Shown here one piece after another: positions 45,997 through 54,556 of a stretch of DNA of 64,000 bases. Position 1 is the first letter of the stretch, and each line of letters begins with the position of its first letter. Origin of the DNA: Alteribacillus sp. YIM 98480. Its GTDB lineage: Bacteria; Bacillota; Bacilli; Bacillales; Marinococcaceae. Below the pieces are notes generated by a model, which was not told where the DNA came from, ran no database searches, and saw only the letters and a program-made list of their open reading frames with translations. The position numbers and the translations under genes were made by a program. The DNA is taken from contig NZ_VTOK01000002.1 in NCBI RefSeq assembly GCF_009765375.1, forward strand, positions 124,001-188,000, given 5' to 3'.

Positions 45997-47418
45997 ATGG
46001 CTAAGGAATATGACCTGGTCATACTAGGTGCTGGTACAGGAGGTTATGTTGCAGCAATTAAAGCTGCACAACACGGATTGAAAACAGCTGTTGTTGAAAA
46101 AGAAAAAGTAGGAGGAACCTGTTTACATAAAGGTTGTATCCCGAGTAAATCTTTACTTCGAAGTGCTGAAGTTCATGCTACGATTAAAGAAAGTGACCAA
46201 TTTGGCATCTTTGTACAAGGCATAGAATTACAGTTTGATAAAGTACAAAAAAGAAAAGATAACATTGTCAATCAACTTTATAATGGTGTTCAAAGCCTAA
46301 TGAAAAAAGGAAAAATTGACATATTTGAAGGCCACGGACGTATTCTTGGTCCTTCTATATTTTCTCCTGCAGCTGGCACTATATCAGTGGATATGAAAGA
46401 CGGCTCAGAAAATATTATGCTGCTTCCTAAAAATATTATTATTGCAACAGGTTCAAGGCCCAGGCTGCTCCCTGAAATAGAGGTAGATGGAGAAAAAATT
46501 CTCACCTCAGATGAAGCATTAGGTTTAAAAGAACTTCCTGATTCTGTAAACATTATAGGAGGCGGTGTAATAGGAATTGAATGGGCTTCGATGTTATCAG
46601 ATTTCGATGTAGATGTTACGGTGCTTGAATATGCAAATCGAATTCTTCCAGGAGAGGATGCAGACATTTCGAGCGAAATGACCCGACGATTGAAAGATCG
46701 GGGAGTCCAAATTGTTACAAACGCTAAAATATTACCAGGTAGAACAACCAAGAATGAAAAAGTATCCATTACAGCTGAAGTGAATGGAACAGAACAAAAT
46801 TTTACAGCTGACACGTTATTACTGTCTGTTGGACGGAATGCAAATATAGAAGATATCGGGTTAGAAAACACCGATATTAAAGTAGAAGATGGATTCATTG
46901 CCACAAATGAATATTACCAAACGAAAGAATCTCATATTTATGCAGTTGGAGACGTTATTGGAGGTATGCAGCTTGCGCATGTTGCTTCAAGAGAAGGTAT
47001 CATAGCAGTTGAGCATCTCTGTTCAAAACAACCGTTGCCGCTGGATGCAACGACTGTTCCAAGATGTACTTACAGCAGACCAGAAGCGGCCAGTATCGGT
47101 TTAACAGAAGACCAAGCAGTAAGTGATGGGTATCACATTAAAACGGGAACTTTTTCATTTCAAGCAATAGGGAAAGCAATCGTAAATGGGGAGGCAGAAG
47201 GTTTTGTGAAGTTCGTAGCCAATAAAGAAAATGATGATCTTCTAGGCGTCCACATGATAGGAGCACATGTAACAGACTTAATCTCTGAAGCGGCGCTTGC
47301 CAAATTAGTAGATGCTTCAAACTTTGAAATCAGTGAAACGATACACCCTCATCCTGCCTTGTCAGAGATTTTAGGGGAAGGTTCACTAGCAGTTGATGGA
47401 AAAGCGATCCACTCATAA
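45997..47418 (+). CDS. lpdV: Dihydrolipoamide dehydrogenase (E3 of the branched-chain complex)
   Basis: 473 residues, FAD-dependent disulfide oxidoreductase. The FAD fold LVILGAGTGGYVAAIKAA is followed by the redox pair Cys42 and Cys47 (GGTCLHKGCIPSK); the NAD fold is IIGGGVIGIEWASML, and the C-terminal HPHPALSE carries the catalytic His-Glu. It re-oxidises the lipoyl arm of BkdB. First gene of lpdV-bkdAA-bkdAB-bkdB; gap to bkdAA is 20 bp. Confidence 0.95.
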   Translation: MAKEYDLVILGAGTGGYVAAIKAAQHGLKTAVVEKEKVGGTCLHKGCIPSKSLLRSAEVHATIKESDQFGIFVQGIELQFDKVQKRKDNIVNQLYNGVQSLMKKGKIDIFEGHGRILGPSIFSPAAGTISVDMKDGSENIMLLPKNIIIATGSRPRLLPEIEVDGEKILTSDEALGLKELPDSVNIIGGGVIGIEWASMLSDFDVDVTVLEYANRILPGEDADISSEMTRRLKDRGVQIVTNAKILPGRTTKNEKVSITAEVNGTEQNFTADTLLLSVGRNANIEDIGLENTDIKVEDGFIATNEYYQTKESHIYAVGDVIGGMQLAHVASREGIIAVEHLCSKQPLPLDATTVPRCTYSRPEAASIGLTEDQAVSDGYHIKTGTFSFQAIGKAIVNGEAEGFVKFVANKENDDLLGVHMIGAHVTDLISEAALAKLVDASNFEISETIHPHPALSEILGEGSLAVDGKAIHS

Positions 47419-47438
47419 AACTATTAAGGAGGTATAAT

Positions 47439-48446
47439 ATGGCCTCAACAAAGCATGAACAACTGGGATTATCAAATGAAAAAGTATTAGAGATGTATAA
47501 AACAATGCTATTAGCAAGAAAGATTGATGAAAGATTGTGGCTGTTAAATAGGGCTGGAAAAATACCATTTGTTATCTCTTGTCAAGGACAAGAAGCAGCC
47601 CAAGTAGGTGCCGGAATGGCTTTGAACACGGAGGAGGATTATATTCTGCCTTATTACCGTGATATGGGGTTAGTATTAAGCTTTGGCATGACACCAAAAG
47701 ATTTGATGATGTCTAGTTTTGCTAAAGCAGAGGATCCAAGTTCAGGCGGCAGGCAGATGCCTGGACATTTTGGAAAGAAAAAAAATCGAATAGTCACCGG
47801 GTCTTCCCCAGTAACTACTCAAGTGCCACATGCAGCTGGTATTGCCCTTGCCAGTAAAATGGAAAAGAAAAATTTCGTTACGTTGACAACGTTTGGAGAG
47901 GGATCTTCTAATCAAGGTGATTTTCATGAAGGTGCTAATTTTGCTGGTGTCCATAAACTGCCTGTTATTTTCATGTGTGAAAATAACAAGTATGCTATTT
48001 CTGTTCCAATTGAAAAACAGCTTGCGTGCGAAAAAGTTTCAGATAGGGCAGTGGGTTATGGAATGCCCGGAGTGACCGTGGATGGAAACGATCCGCTTGC
48101 TGTCTATGAAGCAGTTAAAGCAGCTTGGGAACGTGCTAAAAAAGGAGAAGGGCCATCCTTGATTGAAACTGTATCCTACAGGCTGACTCCACATTCCAGT
48201 GACGATGATGACAGGTCTTATCGAACGAAAGAAGAAGTAGAGGATGCAAAGCAATTGGACTCCATTCATACGTTTGCTAAATATCTAAAAGAAACAAATA
48301 CACTAACGGATCAAATAGAAGAATATATGCTCGAAGATATAAGAAAAACAGTAGACGAAGCAACAGAGGCTGCTGAAGAAGCTCCGTATGCTGACCCAGA
48401 TTCCACTCTGCAGCATGTCTATAGTGAAAAGGACGGTGAGTTGTAA
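47439..48446 (+). CDS. bkdAA: 2-oxoisovalerate dehydrogenase E1 alpha subunit
   Basis: 335 residues. It carries the thiamine diphosphate site (TTFGEGSSNQGDFHEGANFA and ENNKYAISVP). SYRLTPHSSDDDDRSYR is the phosphorylation-loop region of the family. With BkdAB it decarboxylates branched 2-keto acids, which supply starter units for branched-chain fatty acids. AAGGAGG precedes the ATG; the stop overlaps bkdAB by one base. Confidence 0.95.
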   Translation: MASTKHEQLGLSNEKVLEMYKTMLLARKIDERLWLLNRAGKIPFVISCQGQEAAQVGAGMALNTEEDYILPYYRDMGLVLSFGMTPKDLMMSSFAKAEDPSSGGRQMPGHFGKKKNRIVTGSSPVTTQVPHAAGIALASKMEKKNFVTLTTFGEGSSNQGDFHEGANFAGVHKLPVIFMCENNKYAISVPIEKQLACEKVSDRAVGYGMPGVTVDGNDPLAVYEAVKAAWERAKKGEGPSLIETVSYRLTPHSSDDDDRSYRTKEEVEDAKQLDSIHTFAKYLKETNTLTDQIEEYMLEDIRKTVDEATEAAEEAPYADPDSTLQHVYSEKDGEL

Positions 48447-49429
48447 TGACTGTCTTAACTTACATTCAAGCTGTAACGGCGGCTTTGCGTGAAGAAATGG
48501 CAAGAAATGATAAAGTCTTTGTATTAGGCGAAGATGTTGGCGCAAGAGGAGGCGTTTTTCGAGCGACAGACGGACTTTATCAAGAGTTTGGAGGCGAAAG
48601 AGTACTTGATACACCTCTTGCCGAATCAGCTATTGCAGGTGTAGGCATAGGGGCAGCAATGTATGGAATGAGGCCGGTTGCCGAAATGCAATTTGCAGAC
48701 TTTATTATGCCCGCTGTCAATCAAATCGTTTCTGAAGCTGCTAAAATACGTTATCGTTCAAACAACGACTGGTATTGTCCCTTAACGATTCGTGCACCAT
48801 ATGGCGGCGGAGTTCATGGGGCCTTGTATCATTCTCAATCAGTGGAGGCTCATTTTGCTAATGTTCCAGGGTTAAAAATTGTGATGCCTTCTACCCCATA
48901 TGATGTTAAAGGCCTTTTAAAGGCAGCGATCCGTGATGATGATCCGGTATTATTCTTTGAACATAAAAGAGCCTACCGTTTAATTAAAGGGGAAGTGCCC
49001 GATGAGGACTATACACTGCCCATTGGAAAAGCTGATATAAAAAAAGAAGGTTCGGATGTTACGGTAATCAGCTATGGTTTATGTCTTCACTTTGCTTTAC
49101 AGGCAGCAGAAAAGCTAGAGGAGGACGGAATATCTACTGAAATACTTGATTTAAGAACGATCTATCCTTTAGATAAAGATGCAATTATAGAAGCTGTTTC
49201 AAAAACTGGTAAAGTACTGCTCGTAACAGAAGACAATAAAGAAGGAAGTGTTATGAGCGAAGTGTCTGCTGTAATTGCAGAAAACTGTCTATTTGATTTG
49301 GATGCCCCTGTCCAGCGTTTAGCAGGCCCGGACGTCCCAGCGATGCCTTATGCTCCTGCGATGGAAAAATATTTTATGATGAATCCGGATAAAGTCGAAA
49401 AAGCAATTCGTGATTTAGCAGAATTTTAG
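48446..49429 (+). CDS. bkdAB: 2-oxoisovalerate dehydrogenase E1 beta subunit
   Basis: 327 residues. Signatures are VFVLGEDVGARGGVFRAT, DTPLAESAIAGVGIGAAM, RAPYGGGVHGALYHSQS and VTEDNKEGSVMSEV. It forms the alpha2-beta2 E1 with BkdAA. The start codon overlaps the bkdAA stop (TAATG), indicating coupled translation. bkdB follows after 15 bp. Confidence 0.95.
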   Translation: MTVLTYIQAVTAALREEMARNDKVFVLGEDVGARGGVFRATDGLYQEFGGERVLDTPLAESAIAGVGIGAAMYGMRPVAEMQFADFIMPAVNQIVSEAAKIRYRSNNDWYCPLTIRAPYGGGVHGALYHSQSVEAHFANVPGLKIVMPSTPYDVKGLLKAAIRDDDPVLFFEHKRAYRLIKGEVPDEDYTLPIGKADIKKEGSDVTVISYGLCLHFALQAAEKLEEDGISTEILDLRTIYPLDKDAIIEAVSKTGKVLLVTEDNKEGSVMSEVSAVIAENCLFDLDAPVQRLAGPDVPAMPYAPAMEKYFMMNPDKVEKAIRDLAEF

Positions 49430-49444
49430 AAAGGAGGGGGCCAT

Positions 49445-50701
49445 ATGGCTGAAGAAATAAAAATGCCGCAGCTTGGTGAAAGTGTAACCGAAGGTACGAT
49501 TACAAAATGGCTGGTAAAACCCGGGGATAAAGTGAACAAATATGATCCGATAGCAGAAGTAACGACAGACAAAGTGAATGCTGAAGTACCTTCTTCTTAT
49601 TCAGGTACCATTACTGATATCGTGGCAAAAGAAGATGAAACTGTTCAGGTCGGAGAGCTTATTTGTTATATGGATACAGCTCAAATAATGAAAGAGACAA
49701 CAAAAAAAACAGAAGACGATGCTTCAAACCCTGACCCTGCAGATAACTCTTCAATGAAAAAAAGGTATTCTCCTGCAGTAATGAAGCTGTCACAAGAACA
49801 TAACATTGATTTATCTAACGTAGAAGGAACAGGAAGAAGCGGAAGAATAACAAGAAAAGATTTAGAGCATCTAATACGTTCGGAAAATGTTTCAGAAACA
49901 AAAGCTGCAACAAAGCCAGTTCAGGAAGAAGACGAAATATCCACTCCGATGTACCCGACGTATAAACAAAAGCCAGACGAAAAACCAGAAGCTGGTGATC
50001 AAGATACAGAAATACCATTAAGCGGGACGAGAAAAGCAATTGCTGCAAATATGGTGAAAAGTAAACAGGAAATTCCTCACGCTTGGACAATGGTAGAAGC
50101 TGATGTCACAAACCTTGTTTCTTATCGAGATAAAATTAAAAATGATTTTAAACAAAAAGAAGGATTCTCTATAACCTTTTTGCCCTTTTTTATAAAGGCT
50201 ATTGTTGAAGCTCTAAAAGAATTTCCGGAAATTAATTCGGTATGGGGCGGTAATAAAATCATTCAAAAAAAAGGTATTCATATTTCAATAGCAGTTGGTA
50301 CCAACGAGGCGCTTTATGTGCCAGTTATTAAAAACGCGGATGAAAAAAGTATTAAAGGTATTGCCAAGGAAATAAATGAATTGGTCCATAAAGTAAGAAG
50401 CGGGAAGCTTAGCAGTGAAGAAATGAAAGGTGGAACCTTCACTGTTAATAACACAGGGACGTTTGGATCTGTGCAATCAATGCCAATTATTAATTATCCA
50501 CAGGCTGCAATTTTATCTGTTGAATCAATAAATAAAAAGCCGGTTGTTATGCAAGGAGACATGATTGCCATTCGAAGCATGGTGAATCTTTGTTTATCCC
50601 TCGACCACCGTATTTTAGATGGATTGATTTGCGGAAAGTTTTTAGCAAGAATTAAAGATAAAATGGAAAATTTTGATCCTGCATCAGCGAATATTTATTA
50701 A
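49445..50701 (+). CDS. bkdB: Branched-chain keto acid dehydrogenase E2 (lipoamide acyltransferase)
   Basis: 418 residues. A single N-terminal lipoyl domain has the lipoylated Lys43 (EVTTDKVNAEVP); a peripheral-subunit-binding domain (YSPAVMKLSQEHNIDLSNVE, about 108-145) and a catalytic domain follow, ending in the HRILDG active-site motif (LSLDHRILDG). The linkers are rich in Glu, Lys and Pro. It transfers the branched acyl group to CoA. The lipoate would come from the LipM pathway encoded at 7 kb. A terminator ends the operon. Confidence 0.95.
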   Translation: MAEEIKMPQLGESVTEGTITKWLVKPGDKVNKYDPIAEVTTDKVNAEVPSSYSGTITDIVAKEDETVQVGELICYMDTAQIMKETTKKTEDDASNPDPADNSSMKKRYSPAVMKLSQEHNIDLSNVEGTGRSGRITRKDLEHLIRSENVSETKAATKPVQEEDEISTPMYPTYKQKPDEKPEAGDQDTEIPLSGTRKAIAANMVKSKQEIPHAWTMVEADVTNLVSYRDKIKNDFKQKEGFSITFLPFFIKAIVEALKEFPEINSVWGGNKIIQKKGIHISIAVGTNEALYVPVIKNADEKSIKGIAKEINELVHKVRSGKLSSEEMKGGTFTVNNTGTFGSVQSMPIINYPQAAILSVESINKKPVVMQGDMIAIRSMVNLCLSLDHRILDGLICGKFLARIKDKMENFDPASANIY

Positions 50702-50710
50702 AGAAAGTCA

Positions 50711-50748
50711 GGAGCTGTTCCAAATTATATAGGAACAGCTCTTTTTTT
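50711..50748 (+). terminator. Terminator of the bkd operon
   Basis: GGAGCTGTTCC (50711-50721) pairs with GGAACAGCTC (50732-50741), followed by TTTTTTT. Confidence 0.9.
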
Positions 50749-50815
50749 CTATTTGCAGACACTAAAACCTTCAAATCACAAGCAGTGTTTTTCTAATAAA
50801 ACAGAATGATTCTTG

Positions 50816-50872
50816 TTTACAAATCGTAACTTTTACGATAAAATGCTGAGAGAAAAAGCGTAATGATTACGA
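50816..50872 (+). promoter_or_regulatory. Promoter with two Zur boxes
   Basis: TTTACA (50816-50821) and TAAAAT (50839-50844) with a 17-bp spacer form a good promoter. TCGTAACTTTTACGA (50824-50838) fills the spacer and GCGTAATGATTACGA (50858-50872) overlaps the start of the ribosome site. Both fit the Bacillus Zur operator TCGTAATNATTACGA with one or two mismatches. Zinc-loaded Zur would block polymerase, so the downstream gene should be induced by zinc starvation. Confidence 0.85.
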
Positions 50873-50885
50873 AAGGGGAAAGAAA

Positions 50886-51932
50886 ATGAAAAAGCAAGGT
50901 ATTTTCCTGCTGTTATTAGGAGCATCTATTTCTCTTGCAGCATGTGGAACAGAAGAACAAAATCAAGGTGACACAGAAGAAAATGAAAGCGAACCCCTGC
51001 AAATCTATACGACGTTGTACCCATGGGAAGAATTCACAGAGATAATCGGCGGTGATGCAGTTCAAGTAGAGAATCTAGTACCAGCTGGCAGTGATGTCCA
51101 TAGCTTTGAACCAACAGCTCAAACAATGGTAAAAGTCGCAGAATCAGATGCTTTTATTTATAATGGAGCAGGTATGGAAGGGTTTGCTGATGCAGTTAAA
51201 GATACAGCTCAGCAAGAAGGTGCAGCAACAATTGAAGTAACAGAAGAGTTGGATTTAAATATTTATGATGCGCATTCTCACGAAGAAACAGAAGAAGAAG
51301 GGCATGATCATGGAAGTGGTGGACACGAGGAAGAAGAACATGATCATGGAAGCGAGAACCACGGAGAAGAAGAAAATGATGGAAAAGAAGATGACCATGA
51401 CCACGGTGACCAAGACCCGCATGTTTGGTTAGATCCTATACTTGCTGGTGAAGCAGCCGAAAAGATTAAAGATGAACTAATTGAACTTCAGCCTGAAAAT
51501 GAAGAAGTATTTGAAGAAAATTTTAATAATTTGAAGACAAAATTAAATAATATACATGAGCAATTTGATGAAATGGCAGCAAAAACGGAAAATAACACGT
51601 TTCTAGTATCTCATGCCGGATATGGGTATTGGGAGGAGAAGTATGGTTTACATCAAATCGGAATTTCAGGTCTTTCTCCTACAAATGAACCTTCTCAAAA
51701 GCAATTACAAAACATTGTCCAATTAGCGGAGGAAAACGGATTAAAACATGTTATGTTTGAACAAAATGTTTCCTCTAAAGTTGCACAAGTGGTTCAAAGT
51801 GAAGTAGGGGCTGAATCCTTGTATTTACACAATTTAGAATCTTTAACAGAAGAAGATATTGCTAATGACGAGGATTATTTTACTCTTATGAATAAAAATA
51901 TTGAGAATTTAAATGAAGCATTAAATCACTGA
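50886..51932 (+). CDS. znuA: Zinc ABC transporter substrate-binding lipoprotein (ZnuA/AdcA-like)
   Basis: 348 residues. The lipoprotein signal ends LGASISLAAC with the acylated Cys20. The cluster A-I fold is visible (YTTLYPWEEFTEIIGGDAV, LVPAGSDVHSFEPT, DPHVWLDP, VSHAGYGYWEEKYGL). A roughly 55-residue loop (about 135-190) is packed with His, Asp and Glu, typical of zinc-specific members. It captures zinc outside the membrane for an ABC importer. The upstream Zur boxes confirm zinc control. No permease or ATPase genes follow, so its transporter must be encoded elsewhere. Confidence 0.93.
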   Translation: MKKQGIFLLLLGASISLAACGTEEQNQGDTEENESEPLQIYTTLYPWEEFTEIIGGDAVQVENLVPAGSDVHSFEPTAQTMVKVAESDAFIYNGAGMEGFADAVKDTAQQEGAATIEVTEELDLNIYDAHSHEETEEEGHDHGSGGHEEEEHDHGSENHGEEENDGKEDDHDHGDQDPHVWLDPILAGEAAEKIKDELIELQPENEEVFEENFNNLKTKLNNIHEQFDEMAAKTENNTFLVSHAGYGYWEEKYGLHQIGISGLSPTNEPSQKQLQNIVQLAEENGLKHVMFEQNVSSKVAQVVQSEVGAESLYLHNLESLTEEDIANDEDYFTLMNKNIENLNEALNH

Positions 51933-52037
51933 TTCTGAACATTTTTCTTTCAAAAAGTAAAGTTACTTGCTGTCTTTTCCATTTTTTCGATACAATAAGA
52001 TCAGAACATTACATTTTGATATGAAAGGATGGATAAA

Positions 52038-52463
52038 ATGGATTTTAACTTTATGATAAATGATGTTGTACAGACGGCAAGAAAGGAAATGGAAGAAGCA
52101 GGTTACGAATCATTGAGTACTCCCGAAGAAGTAGAAGAAGCATTAGGTGGAGAAGGAACAACACTAGTAATGGTCAACTCTGTTTGTGGCTGTGCAGGCG
52201 GGATTGCTCGTCCAGCAGCAGCGTATATGAGAAATTACGAAAAGAAACCTGACCGGTTCGTAACTGTCTTCGCTGGACAAGATAAAGAAGCAACCGAAAA
52301 GGCTCGTTCCTATTTTACAGGGTATCCACCATCTTCTCCTTCATTTGCGCTCGTTAAAGATGGGGAAATTCAAAAAATGGTTGAGCGTCATGAAATTGAA
52401 GGCCATGAGCCGATCGAGGTCGTTCAACAACTCGAAAAAGCATTCGACGAATATTGTAATTAA
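52038..52463 (+). CDS. brxB: Bacilliredoxin BrxB (YqiW)
   Basis: 141 residues from the ATG at 52038 (AAAGG 10 bases before); an ATG at 52029 abuts that site and is less likely. It is a thioredoxin-like DUF1094 protein with the active-site motif CGC (Cys50, Cys52) in [16 protein letters not shown], and [16 protein letters not shown]. It removes bacillithiol from mixed disulfides on proteins after oxidative stress. Monocistronic, with its own terminator. Confidence 0.95.
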   Translation: MDFNFMINDVVQTARKEMEEAGYESLSTPEEVEEALGGEGTTLVMVNSVCGCAGGIARPAAAYMRNYEKKPDRFVTVFAGQDKEATEKARSYFTGYPPSSPSFALVKDGEIQKMVERHEIEGHEPIEVVQQLEKAFDEYCN

Positions 52464-52471
52464 TAAAAAGA

Positions 52472-52510
52472 AATACCGCTTTCCGTTTTACAGGTGGCGG
52501 TATTTTATTT
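52472..52510 (+). terminator. Terminator of brxB
   Basis: AATACCGC (52472-52479) pairs with GCGGTATT (52497-52504), followed by TTATTTT. A repeat copy begins at once. Confidence 0.75.
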
Positions 52511-52511
52511 T

Positions 52512-52668
52512 GAAAGGTAAGAAATTATAAATATTTGGCGTTTTACATGTCTAGCTTCAGCGCCCAGCCGCTCGGGGTTTCTTCCCTTTCGACTCCGGGC
52601 CGCAGGCGACCCTGCGCGAAAGCTCCAGAACCTGTCGCGGCTGACCAGGGCGCTTGCGCTTTTCTAAT
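52512..52668 (+). repeat. Interspersed intergenic repeat, type B
   Basis: It starts GAAAGGTAAGAAATTATAAA then ATATTTGGCG like the type A copies, with left arm AGCTTCAGCGCC (52553-52564) and right arm GGCGCTTGCGCT (52649-52660). The interior differs: CCTTTCGACTCCGGGCC, a hairpin GCAGGCGACCCTGC inside CTTTCG...CGAAAG, and CTCCAGAACCTGTCGCGG. The interior matches the right part of the repeat at 7921-8352. Further repeat debris (TTCAACGTACAGGAC) lies at about 52682. Confidence 0.82.
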
Positions 52669-52775
52669 ATGAGAACGATTATTCAACGTACAGGACATAA
52701 ATTGCAGCCGTTTACAGAGGACGAAGTGTTTGAAACGTTTCTTATACGCGCAAACAAACAGAATTTTTCTAAACC

Positions 52776-52806
52776 TTGACTCTTCCAAAAATTGTTGTGA
52801 TATAAT
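52776..52806 (+). promoter_or_regulatory. Candidate promoter of the 52843 gene
   Basis: TTGACT (52776-52781) and TATAAT (52801-52806) are both strong elements but with a 19-bp spacer, two bases longer than ideal. It lies 37 bp before the start codon. Confidence 0.55.
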
Positions 52807-52842
52807 AACGTAAGAATTCATACATAAAGGGCTGAAAAAACA

Positions 52843-53211
52843 ATGGATAAATTATATGATCAAGTGCAGAAGTATTTAAATATGGATGAAGAAATTCCTT
52901 TTAAAGAATTTCAACAATTTTATCAGGACGTCATATCTAAATTAGACAGAGAAGCGGAAAGTTTTGAGGAAGACAGTATTTGGAAAGGTTTGTTTGTTGT
53001 AGAAAGCATTATGTCAAATGCTGAAAATCGTGCGAAGACAACTAAAAATGCGTCAGAAACAAAAAAATACAAAAAAATGGCTAAGCGAACTAAGTTATAT
53101 GCCCAGAATTTCACGAAACGTCTTCACCAATTTGGATATACACAAGAACAAATTGGTGAAAAGTTTGAACAAATGCTTGAAGAAGGCACAAAGGAAGAGG
53201 TTGAAGAATAA
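52843..53211 (+). CDS. Unrecognised helical protein
   Basis: 122 residues, not recognised. It is predicted almost entirely helical and highly charged: FKEFQQFYQDVISKLDREAE, a Lys/Arg-rich middle (ENRAKTTKNASETKKYKKMA) and the acidic end EQMLEEGTKEEVEE. There is no signal or membrane segment. A good promoter lies upstream and a terminator follows, so it is a single-gene unit. It sits between brxB and the tRNA-Arg gene. Confidence 0.7.
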   Translation: MDKLYDQVQKYLNMDEEIPFKEFQQFYQDVISKLDREAESFEEDSIWKGLFVVESIMSNAENRAKTTKNASETKKYKKMAKRTKLYAQNFTKRLHQFGYTQEQIGEKFEQMLEEGTKEEVEE

Positions 53212-53222
53212 CCTTAGCTGCC

Positions 53223-53255
53223 GCAGCTGATATACTCAGCTGCCTTCCTTTTCTG
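53223..53255 (+). terminator. Terminator before tRNA-Arg
   Basis: GCAGCTGA (53223-53230) pairs perfectly with TCAGCTGC (53236-53243), followed by CTTCCTTTTCT. Confidence 0.65.
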
Positions 53256-53274
53256 ATTTCTCCTTATATTTCTA

Positions 53275-53303
53275 TTGACAGAGAATGGGAAATCAGATAG
53301 AAT
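53275..53303 (+). promoter_or_regulatory. Promoter of tRNA-Arg
   Basis: TTGACA (53275-53280), a 17-bp spacer and TAGAAT (53298-53303) form a near-consensus sigma-A promoter 29 bp before the mature tRNA. Confidence 0.85.
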
Positions 53304-53331
53304 AGACGTTGTCTGAGAAAAAGATACGTTT

Positions 53332-53406
53332 GCGCCTATGGTGAAAGGGATATCACGCGAGATTCCGGTTCTCGTATTCCAGGTTCGAATCCTGGTAGGC
53401 GCGCCA
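53332..53406 (+). tRNA. tRNA-Arg (anticodon CCG)
   Basis: The 75-base cloverleaf is complete. The acceptor stem GCGCCTA pairs with TAGGCGC, with discriminator G and encoded CCA. The D-stem is GTGA/TCAC. The anticodon stem CGAGA/TCTCG closes the loop TTCCGGT, giving anticodon CCG, which reads CGG. The T-arm is CCAGG-TTCGAAT-CCTGG. It is a solitary tRNA gene between an unknown gene and yqjA. Confidence 0.96.
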
Positions 53407-53496
53407 TAAATGAATACATACTAGCAGCACTGCACAATTAGTTTGTGCAGTTTTTTGTACTTCACAGCCGAATTTTTAAAATCGAAGGAGATACAC

Positions 53497-54516
53497 ATGC
53501 CAAAATGGAGAATTGGTTATAGAACGTTAAAAACAGCAGTCGGTGCGGCATTAGCTATTTTTATTGCACAGCTTTTACAGTTAGAATTTTTTGTTTCAGC
53601 CGGAATTATTACCGTTCTTTGTATATCTATAACAAAAAAAGAATCCGTGCGTGCTTCTTGGGAACGATTTGTCGCTTGTGTTATCGGATTAGGGTATGGA
53701 AGTGTTATTTTTGAAGTGTTAGGTTATCATCCTATTTCGATTGCCGTTCTATTTTTGTTGTTTATTCCAACGGCTGTAGCAGCAGGAGTAAAGAAAGGTG
53801 TAGTAACTAGTGTTGTAATCATGCTTCATCTGTATACCTATGGGAATGTTTCCGTTACTATATGGATAAACGAGATTTTTTTGATTACGATTGGAGTAGG
53901 TGTTGCTCTTGTAATGAACATGTATATGCCTAGTGCAGAAAAGACTTTGATTTGGAAACAAGTAAAGCTTGAGGAATGTTTTAAAAAAATATGGAAAGAA
54001 TACGCTTCTTATCTCCGTTACGGTGATAATTCCTGGGACGGAAAGGAAATTGCAGAAGTTTCCTCTCTTATAGAAGAAGGAAAAAGTTTGGCAATGAAAA
54101 ATATTGACAACCATTTTTTGCGGCATGATGACTATTTTTATCACTATTTTAATATGAGAGAAAAACAATTAGATGTTATAGAAAGTATTCTGCCTTTTAT
54201 TTCGACTTTAGACAGAACGGTTATTCAAGGAGAAAAAATGGCAGGTTTTATGGAAGAATTAAGTCAAGCTGTTACTCCAGGCAATACAGCTGGATATTTT
54301 TTAATTAGACTGAATGAACTAAGAGAAGAAATAAAGAAAATGGAGCTTCCAAAATCAAGAGCAGAATTTGAAATAAGGTCGTCACTTTTTTATATTCTAC
54401 ATGAAATAGAAGAGTATTTACTGATAAAAAAAATGTTCAAACCAGATCCAAAGCGCACCCGTACAGTGTCTGAGAAACGATTGAATAGAGATCATAATGG
54501 GAGAGATACTAATTAA
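53497..54516 (+). CDS. yqjA: Aromatic acid exporter family protein YqjA
   Basis: 339 residues from the ATG at 53497 (GAAGGAG upstream). Four to six N-terminal membrane helices (IGYRTLKTAVGAALAIFIAQ, FFVSAGIITVLCISI, ISIAVLFLLFIPTAVAAG, IFLITIGVGVALVMNMYMP) are followed by a cytoplasmic helical domain from about 150. This is the ArAE_1/DUF939 architecture of Bacillus YqjA. Family relatives are proposed aromatic-acid exporters, but the substrate is not established. It overlaps the reading frame upstream of the transpeptidase gene. Confidence 0.85.
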   Translation: MPKWRIGYRTLKTAVGAALAIFIAQLLQLEFFVSAGIITVLCISITKKESVRASWERFVACVIGLGYGSVIFEVLGYHPISIAVLFLLFIPTAVAAGVKKGVVTSVVIMLHLYTYGNVSVTIWINEIFLITIGVGVALVMNMYMPSAEKTLIWKQVKLEECFKKIWKEYASYLRYGDNSWDGKEIAEVSSLIEEGKSLAMKNIDNHFLRHDDYFYHYFNMREKQLDVIESILPFISTLDRTVIQGEKMAGFMEELSQAVTPGNTAGYFLIRLNELREEIKKMELPKSRAEFEIRSSLFYILHEIEEYLLIKKMFKPDPKRTRTVSEKRLNRDHNGRDTN

Positions 54517-54556
54517 AACTTCATTCTCAGTAATGGACGCGGGGGCGTTGAGGAAA

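Noticed and set aside
46290-46904. 204-codon open frame on the minus strand
   Set aside because: Antisense shadow of lpdV; Ser/Pro/Phe-rich translation with no family features.
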